A stretch of 8,391 nucleotides of DNA from UBA1715 sp045600045. Its GTDB lineage: Bacteria > Bacteroidota > Bacteroidia > Bacteroidales > UBA1715. Made by a program: the position numbers and the translations under genes. The notes beneath the pieces are model-generated. The model did not search any database and had not been told where the DNA came from. It worked only from the letters and a program-made list of their open reading frames with translations. Shown piece by piece: positions 1 through 4,423 of this stretch (positions within the stretch are counted from its first letter, which is position 1; the number at the start of each line of letters is the position of its first letter). The stretch is taken from contig JAZRXD010000046.1 of the NCBI GenBank assembly GCA_045600045.1, positions 1-8,391 of the forward strand. Reading direction: 5' to 3'.

Positions 1-103
1 TAATGAAGTTAATAAGATTTATAATTCCAACGAATAAACATTATTTTTCTTTCGTTTTGTTCATCTCTTGTATTTGCTCAAAAAATCTGTAGGAATCAAA
101 ATT

Positions 104-135
104 ATTGTGTTTCCTTGTAAATTGTTATATATTTG
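104..135 (+). promoter_or_regulatory. Bacteroidota-type promoter of the toxin-antitoxin operon
   Basis: The -7 element TATATTTG (128-135) matches the Bacteroidota consensus TAnnTTTG exactly. ATTG at 104-107 lies 20 nt upstream and is a three-out-of-four match to the -33 element TTTG. Transcription should begin roughly at 140-143, leaving a very short leader before the ATG at 151. This placement rules out the in-frame TTG at 133, which lies inside the -7 element. The match is seen directly; the start of transcription is inferred. Confidence 0.7.
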
Positions 136-137
136 CA
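116..137. promoter_or_regulatory. Imperfect inverted repeat over the -7 element, possible autoregulatory operator
   Basis: TGTAAAT (116-122) and ATTTGCA (131-137) form a 7-bp inverted repeat with one mismatch and an 8-bp spacer. The right arm overlaps the -7 element of the toxin-antitoxin promoter. Type II antitoxins commonly repress their own promoter through such dyads, so this is a candidate operator. AT-rich DNA makes short dyads common, so confidence is low. Confidence 0.3.
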
Positions 138-150
138 GAAAGGTTTAAAT

Positions 151-360
151 ATGGAAGCTATTCTTTTACAACCCAAAACAAAAGTTCAGGCTAATTTAAT
201 TGTTGCATTAGCCAAAGGGTTAAACATATCGTTTACGCAAACAAAAATGGCAAAAATAAACGAAGTGCAAAAAGCTTTGCAAGAAGTCAGGAAGGGTGAT
301 GTAGTTAAGTGTAAGAGTGTGGATGATATGTTCTCTAAATTAGAAAAAGCTTCTTTATGA
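151..360 (+). CDS. Antitoxin of a YafQ/RelE-type toxin-antitoxin pair
   Basis: This 69-residue protein starts MEAILLQPKTK. By position it is the antitoxin that binds and neutralises the downstream RelE-superfamily toxin. The start at 151 is chosen because the promoter lies just upstream and excludes the earlier TTG at 133; AGAAAGG at 137-143 is a weak purine-rich upstream signal. The N-terminal half (about residues 1-30, strand then helix) resembles the 'ILVQPK' antitoxins common beside Bacteroidota toxins. The C-terminal tail (KSVDDMFSKLEKASL) looks like the usual toxin-wrapping segment. It does not resemble DinJ, the E. coli YafQ partner. Its TGA overlaps the toxin's start as ATGA (357-360), which indicates translational coupling. 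The family assignment rests mainly on context and size. Confidence 0.8.
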   Translation: MEAILLQPKTKVQANLIVALAKGLNISFTQTKMAKINEVQKALQEVRKGDVVKCKSVDDMFSKLEKASL

Positions 361-635
361 AATATAAAATCACCTATCGAAAAAACTTTGAAAAAGATTA
401 TAAACGTTGTAAAAAGAGAGGTCTTGATCTTTCTTTATTACATACTGTAATATCTTTACTTGCCGAAAAGGGATCTTTGCCACCGAAATACAAACCACAC
501 AAATTAAGTGGAGAATACAAAGGTTGTTGGGAATGCCATATTCAATCTGATTGGCTTTTAGTGTGGATGCAAAATGACACAGAACTTGTTTTGCTATTTA
601 TGAATACAGGCACACACGCAGATTTGTTTCGTTAA
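357..635 (+). CDS. YafQ-family mRNA interferase toxin
   Basis: This 92-residue RelE/ParE-superfamily toxin is the same length as E. coli YafQ, a ribosome-dependent mRNA endonuclease. The residues known to matter in YafQ are all present in register: H48 (in KPHKL), H61, D65 and W66 (in HIQSDW), H87 and F91 (in the C-terminal GTHADLF). The fold should therefore be intact and the enzyme catalytically competent. It is the second gene of a two-gene operon; its ATG overlaps the antitoxin stop by the ATGA arrangement, which keeps toxin synthesis tied to antitoxin synthesis. It probably acts in the cytoplasm on translating ribosomes. The next strong hairpin downstream is at 780-822, about 145 nt beyond the stop. 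Family assignment is confident; the cleavage specificity cannot be read from sequence. Confidence 0.92.
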   Translation: MKYKITYRKNFEKDYKRCKKRGLDLSLLHTVISLLAEKGSLPPKYKPHKLSGEYKGCWECHIQSDWLLVWMQNDTELVLLFMNTGTHADLFR

Positions 636-704
636 AAGAATTGGTTGGTAAAATCTGTGTTCTTGTGAGGTCTAGTTAGAAAAGGAACAATACGAAAACG
701 AAAG

Positions 705-1085
705 TCAAATTAATCGAGTTGCTTCGGTAAAAGCGATGTCGCAGGCAAGCAGATTTTGACCATTAGACCAAAATTTTACAAACAAAACGCAGAATTCCAT
801 TTTGGGGTTCTGCGTTTTGTTTTTGTGTAGTGTACAAGGTAATTTACGTGTACCACCCCAACTTGATGTTGCAATTTGCGATGTCAAGGTTGAAAATTCT
901 TCCTCGTTTAGTTGAAACATAAAATCTGAGGAAAATCGTGTTATGTTCCGTTTGACTTGTTCATTGATTCGTCTTGTTTCCACTTGATAAAGTTCTGCTA
1001 AATCTTTATCAAGCATTACTTTTTGACCACGAATTTCGTGGATTTTACTTCTGATTGATTTAACAGTTATTGCCTTTTGGACAAT
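705..1085 (-). pseudogene. Broken ORF6N (KilA-N-like) DNA-binding domain gene
   Basis: On the minus strand 1085 down to 837 reads as the N-terminal part of an ORF6N domain, with the hallmarks IRGQKVMLDKDLAELY, NEQVKRN, FMFQL and SQIATSSWGG. ORF6N proteins are phage- or accessory-borne putative DNA-binding regulators. The gene is damaged at both ends. Upstream, the conserved frame runs without any ATG, GTG or TTG straight into the xylB stop codon (1086-1088); the first ATG (1014-1016) lies after the conserved IRGQKV. Downstream, after GTRKLP, the expected YAFTEQGVAML segment is absent; the frame instead passes through a hairpin-containing stretch and stops at 705. The tetrapeptide AFTE reappears at 723-734, perhaps by chance. 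It could be expressed as a 103-residue fragment from 1016, but a remnant is the better reading. Confidence 0.75.
780..822. terminator. 19-bp hairpin, probable bidirectional terminator
   Basis: AAACAAAACGCAGAA (780-794) is perfectly complementary to 808-822. TTCC (795-798) pairs with GGGG (804-807), including two G-T/U pairs, and leaves a 5-base loop ATTTT. The plus-strand side ends in a T-rich run (815-824); the minus-strand side also ends T-rich. It lies between the toxin gene (+, ending 635) and the xylB/ORF6N unit (-), so it could end transcription from both sides. It is also inside the frame of the ORF6N remnant, so it may have arrived as part of an inserted repeat. Confidence 0.65.
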
Positions 1086-2573
1086 TTAAATCACATTTTG
1101 CATCTGTAACGCTTTTTCCCATCGCTCGTATGCTTCGCAATATGCGTTATGATTTTGAATGTCAGGTTCTATTGTTTCCAATTTCTTGAGGTTGCAGAAT
1201 GCTTCCTGTGGAGTTTTGTAAAATCCAAAACCGATTGCCGCTCCACGTGCGGCGCCAATTGAACCATCGGTGTTGTAGAGTTCTATAGTCGCTCCGGAAA
1301 TGCTTGCCAATGTTTTACGGAAAATTGGACTTAAAAACATATTGGCTTTCCCTGCGCGTATTACCGATGGCTGAATGCCGATGGTCTTCATTATTTCCAT
1401 TCCGTAGTTGAATGAAAATGCAATGCCTTCGTGTGCGGCACGTGTCACGTGATTTGCTGTGTGTGTTGTTAAACTTAATCCAGAAATTGACGCATTGATG
1501 TTTTTGTCCTGCAATACTCGTTCTGCGCCGTTTCCAAAAGGAAGAACTGATAATCCCTCGGAACCGATGGCAACCGTTGCAGCCATCGCATTCATTTCGT
1601 CATACGAGGCGTTTGGACAGATATTTTTGTGTATCCACGAATTCATTATGCCGGTTCCGTTTATGCACAATAAAACGCCTAAACGTGGATTTTCTATGTT
1701 ATAATTTACATGAGCGAATGTGTTCACACGCGATTTGGGGTCGAATGTAATTTCGTCGCATACACCATACACGACTCCCGAAGTGCCGGCAGTTGTGGCT
1801 ATTTCGCCAGGATTTAGTACGTTGAGCGACAAAGCGTTGTTTGGTTGGTCGCCGGCACGGTACGAAATGGTTATGTTTGTGTGAAGTCCGAGTTCCTTTG
1901 CTGCAGCTTCGTTTATTTTACATTGTTTGCCAAAGGTTGGCACAACGTCGGCTAATAAGGAAGAGTCAATTCCGTAGTAATCGAGCAGTAGTTTTGCGGG
2001 AGCCGATTCCTTGAAATCCCACAACATACCTTCGGAAAGTCCGCTGATTGTTGTTTGTATTTCTCCCGATAATTTCATTGCGATGTAGTCGCCGGGAAGC
2101 ATAATCTTGTGGATTCTGCTATAAATATCAGGTTCGTTTTCTTGAATCCAACGAAGTTTCGATGCAGTGAAATTTCCCGGACTATTTAGTAGATGCGACA
2201 GACATAGTTCTTCGCCAATTTCTTTGAATGCTTTTTCTCCAATACCAGTAGCACGGCTGTCGCACCAAATTATTGCAGGACGAAGTACGTTGTGGTTCTT
2301 GTCAACGCATACCAATCCGTGCATTTGATACGAAATTCCTATGGCGGAAATGTCTTGTACGTTGACTTTTGAAGTTTGTAAGACTTCAGACAAAGCCATT
2401 TTTAAATTTTTCCACCATTCTTCGGGCTCTTGCTCTGCCCAGCCAATTTGTTTTGCAATGATTGGCATCTCTTGCTTGGGATAGAAAGCCGATGCCGTGC
2501 AGTAACCATTTTCACCGTTTACTAACGAAACTTTTACCGATGAACTGCCAATGTCAAATCCTAAAAAATACAT
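1086..2573 (-). CDS. xylB: Xylulokinase (FGGY-family carbohydrate kinase)
   Basis: This 495-residue cytoplasmic kinase should phosphorylate D-xylulose with ATP to D-xylulose 5-phosphate, the entry of xylose into the pentose phosphate pathway. Counting from the chosen start, the N-terminal ATPase lobe begins with FDIGSSSVK (6-14). The QMHGLV motif typical of xylulokinases is at about 83-88, followed by RPAIIWCDSR. The catalytic Asp is probably D242 (RAGDQPNN). The second phosphate loop is GTSG (263-266) and the C-terminal lobe has IRAGKANMF (405-413). Length is normal for the family. The ATG at 2573 is chosen over the in-frame ATG at 2603 because the -7 element of its promoter lies between them. 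It has its own promoter and appears monocistronic; xylA and a xylose transporter are not adjacent here. Other FGGY substrates cannot be fully excluded. Confidence 0.9.
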   Translation of the reverse strand: MYFLGFDIGSSSVKVSLVNGENGYCTASAFYPKQEMPIIAKQIGWAEQEPEEWWKNLKMALSEVLQTSKVNVQDISAIGISYQMHGLVCVDKNHNVLRPAIIWCDSRATGIGEKAFKEIGEELCLSHLLNSPGNFTASKLRWIQENEPDIYSRIHKIMLPGDYIAMKLSGEIQTTISGLSEGMLWDFKESAPAKLLLDYYGIDSSLLADVVPTFGKQCKINEAAAKELGLHTNITISYRAGDQPNNALSLNVLNPGEIATTAGTSGVVYGVCDEITFDPKSRVNTFAHVNYNIENPRLGVLLCINGTGIMNSWIHKNICPNASYDEMNAMAATVAIGSEGLSVLPFGNGAERVLQDKNINASISGLSLTTHTANHVTRAAHEGIAFSFNYGMEIMKTIGIQPSVIRAGKANMFLSPIFRKTLASISGATIELYNTDGSIGAARGAAIGFGFYKTPQEAFCNLKKLETIEPDIQNHNAYCEAYERWEKALQMQNVI

Positions 2574-2591
2574 TCGCTTTGTTTTTCTATT

Positions 2592-2622
2592 CAAAAATAG
2601 CAAAAAGTGTATAAATTACAAT
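2592..2622 (-). promoter_or_regulatory. Bacteroidota-type promoter of xylB
   Basis: On the minus strand TATTTTTG (2599-2592) is an exact TAnnTTTG -7 element. ATTG (2622-2619) stands 19 nt upstream as a -33 element. Transcription should start near 2585, giving about 12 nt of leader before the ATG at 2573. An in-frame ATG at 2603 would lie upstream of the transcript and can be discarded. No obvious operator for a xylose regulator was recognised. Confidence 0.7.
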
Positions 2623-2725
2623 AAGAACGTTTCTCAAAAACTAACAGAAGAGTTTGCCACCAGAAAACTCTATGTTGTTTGTGGATGAAAATAGTTTGGT
2701 TGTCAATTTTTTATCAAAAAATAAG

Positions 2726-2731
2726 AAGGAG
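2726..2731 (+). promoter_or_regulatory. Strong Shine-Dalgarno sequence before a 12-codon ORF
   Basis: AAGGAG stands 6 nt before the ATG at 2738. This is a near-ideal ribosome binding site, unusual for Bacteroidota, where such sites are rare. It points to the small ORF at 2738, not to the MATE gene itself. It also overlaps the GTG at 2731 that would be the longest MATE start, which makes that GTG unlikely. Confidence 0.5.
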
Positions 2732-2737
2732 TGGATA

Positions 2738-2776
2738 ATGATTCGGATTTTAGGATACTTTTGCCTCCCGAAATGA
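2738..2776 (+). CDS. Possible 12-residue leader peptide ahead of the MATE gene
   Basis: ATG at 2738 opens a 12-codon frame, MIRILGYFCLPK, ending with TGA at 2774-2776. It is preceded by AAGGAG with 6-nt spacing. Its stop overlaps the start of the MATE gene as ATGA (2773-2776), the same geometry that couples the toxin and antitoxin genes in this window. It could be a leader ORF that feeds ribosomes to, or regulates, translation of the pump. It has no recognisable homology and could be chance, since any Shine-Dalgarno-like sequence near an ATG gives such a frame. Overlap with the alternative longer MATE start is a competing explanation. Confidence 0.35.
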   Translation: MIRILGYFCLPK

Positions 2777-4137
2777 TAAAAAATCTCACAAAGGGCAATC
2801 CGGCCAAGGTTATTTTTTTGTTCTCGCTCCCGATAATTTTAGGGAACGTGTTCCAACAGATATATAGCATTGTTGATTCGGTTATTGTCGGCCGTTTTGT
2901 ATGCTATCAAGCATTGGCTGGCGTTGGAATTACAGGAGGATTGACGTTTTTTGTTTTTGGTTTCGTTATTGGAATTACCAGTGGTTTGGGAATTAAGACG
3001 GCTCAGTTTTTTGGCGCAAAAGATTTTGAAAATATGCGTCGTTCGTTGGGTACGGGCATCATTATCAGCATTGTAAGTTCATTCATTATTACGTTTTTGG
3101 CGTTGATAACCATTCATCCGATGCTTCGTTTGATGGATGCATCTCCCGATATTTACGACTATTCTTATATTTATTTAAAAATCACTTACATAGGAATCAC
3201 ATCGCAGTTTGCGTATAATTTAGTTGCTTGTATTTTGCGAGCATTGGGCGACAGTAAAACACCGTTGTATTTTCTTATCTTTTCGTCGGTTCTCAATATA
3301 ATTTTGGACATTTTGTTTGTTAAAACATTTGGCTTTGGCGTTGCTGGAGCTGCGTGGGCAACGGTTATTGCACAAATTATTTCGGCAATTTGTTGTTTCA
3401 TATATGTGTTTAAACGCTATCCGGAATTGCACCTTGCAAAAAGTGATTTCAATACCAATTGGAAATTTGTGTGGGAGCATTTGAAAATTGGTCTGCCAAT
3501 GGCTTTGCAATTCAGCATTACGTCGATAGGTGTGATTTTGCTGTATGCTGCCTTAAATAATTTCCCAACCACGTATATTGCGGGTTACACAACTGCAAAT
3601 AAAATTCAGAGTTTGGGCATGCTTGTGCCGATTTCGTTGGGCGTAGGTGTGGCAAATTACGTCGGACAGAATTATGGTGCGCGCAATTTTGTCCGTATGC
3701 GTATTGGTGTGAATTCCGCAGTGATTATGACATTATGTTTTTGTGTGGTGATTAGTTCGTTAATGGCTTTGTTTGCCGATGCGTTGACATCGTTGTTTAT
3801 AGACGACAAAGTTGTTGCCAATATTTCTGAAATTTATACTGCATCGCGGTGGTACATATATATATCCGCATTATTTTTCCCGTTTTTATTTGTGTTGTTT
3901 GTGTATAGAAATGCCTTGCAAGGCGTAGGAAAAACCTTTTTGCCGTTGATGGCCGGCGTTTTGGAATTAGTTATACGTGCTGTTGCATCGGTGATTTTGC
4001 CACCAATGTTCGGTTACAACGGAATTTTGCTTGTCGATGTGCTTGCATGGGTAGGAGCATGCACATTGCTTACAATCGGCTATATTGTGCAGATGCCGAA
4101 AAAAGCAGATTTTTATAAGATAAGAAGTAGAAATTAA
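2773..4137 (+). CDS. MATE-family multidrug/toxin efflux transporter
   Basis: This protein of about 454 residues is an inner-membrane transporter with roughly twelve hydrophobic segments, the usual MATE size. It contains the internal duplication expected of the family: AQFFGAKD (about 77-84) in the first half and VGQNYGARN (about 297-305) in the second. LRALGDSKTPLYF also sits at about 155-167. The N-terminal MIKNLTKGNPAKVIFLFSLP is a classic MATE opening, so the ATG at 2773 is preferred. The GTG at 2731 gives 468 residues but overlaps a Shine-Dalgarno sequence. Members expel cationic drugs or metabolites in exchange for Na+ or H+; the substrate cannot be predicted. It is divergent from xylB, and no convincing -7 element was found upstream. 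A terminator lies about 225 nt downstream. Confidence 0.93.
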   Translation: MIKNLTKGNPAKVIFLFSLPIILGNVFQQIYSIVDSVIVGRFVCYQALAGVGITGGLTFFVFGFVIGITSGLGIKTAQFFGAKDFENMRRSLGTGIIISIVSSFIITFLALITIHPMLRLMDASPDIYDYSYIYLKITYIGITSQFAYNLVACILRALGDSKTPLYFLIFSSVLNIILDILFVKTFGFGVAGAAWATVIAQIISAICCFIYVFKRYPELHLAKSDFNTNWKFVWEHLKIGLPMALQFSITSIGVILLYAALNNFPTTYIAGYTTANKIQSLGMLVPISLGVGVANYVGQNYGARNFVRMRIGVNSAVIMTLCFCVVISSLMALFADALTSLFIDDKVVANISEIYTASRWYIYISALFFPFLFVLFVYRNALQGVGKTFLPLMAGVLELVIRAVASVILPPMFGYNGILLVDVLAWVGACTLLTIGYIVQMPKKADFYKIRSRN

Positions 4138-4361
4138 GAATCATGACGCAAGAATCAGGATTCAAGATTTTGCTTTGTTAAAATTTAGAGTCTTGATGTG
4201 TTGTAAAAGATTATCCCCATATTTATGCAAAACAAAAATTAGATTAATGATTATTGAACACAATGTGATACCTATAGATAAAGGATTGTTGGAATATAGC
4301 CGTTGCACTAATCATTGCTAACTTTCATCATATTTATCGAAAAAATAATGAATAGTAAAAC
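4138..4361. other. Intergenic region with short GATTC-type repeats
   Basis: This is AT-rich intergenic DNA between two convergent genes. Near its left end AAGAATCA occurs twice (4136-4143 and 4150-4157), and GATTCAAGA follows (4160-4168), overlapping the dyad GAATC-AG-GATTC. A 24-codon ORF at 4247-4321 has no support. No gene, RNA or mobile element was recognised. Confidence 0.35.
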
Positions 4362-4398
4362 AACAAAGGCGTAACTCGCAATGAATTACGCCTTTGTT
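4362..4398. terminator. Bidirectional rho-independent terminator
   Basis: AACAAAGGCGTAA (4362-4374) and TTACGCCTTTGTT (4386-4398) form a perfect 13-bp stem with an 11-base loop. The plus side ends in a T-rich run, and the minus side reads TTTTACT two bases after the stem. It sits between the convergent MATE (+) and GH31 (-) genes, 26 bases past the GH31 stop, and probably ends both transcripts. Confidence 0.85.
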
Positions 4399-4423
4399 TT
4401 GTTATTCGAAAAGTTAGTTGCTT

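Noticed and set aside
29..56. AACGAA / TTCGTT dyad near the left edge, possible terminator of an upstream gene
   Set aside because: Only six AT-rich base pairs with a 16-base loop, and no gene end can be seen to its left.
133..150. TTG at 133 as the start of the antitoxin gene
   Set aside because: It lies within the -7 promoter element TATATTTG, so it would be upstream of the transcript; ATG 151 fits the family start.
2574..2603. ATG at 2603 as the xylB start
   Set aside because: The extra ten residues (MLFLNRKTKR) are not family-like and the -7 element at 2592-2599 lies inside them; ATG 2573 begins right at the conserved MYFLGFDIG.
2649..2671. AGAGTTT / AAACTCT dyad between xylB and the MATE gene
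   Set aside because: A 7-bp stem with a 9-base loop in AT-rich DNA is not convincing as an operator or terminator.
2731..2772. GTG at 2731 as the MATE start
   Set aside because: It overlaps the AAGGAG sequence and adds 14 residues not typical of MATE proteins; ATG 2773 gives the normal N-terminus. It remains possible.
4247..4321. 24-codon ORF, MIIEHNVIPIDKGLLEYSRC and four more residues
   Set aside because: It has no ribosome signal, promoter or recognisable homology; length is compatible with chance.
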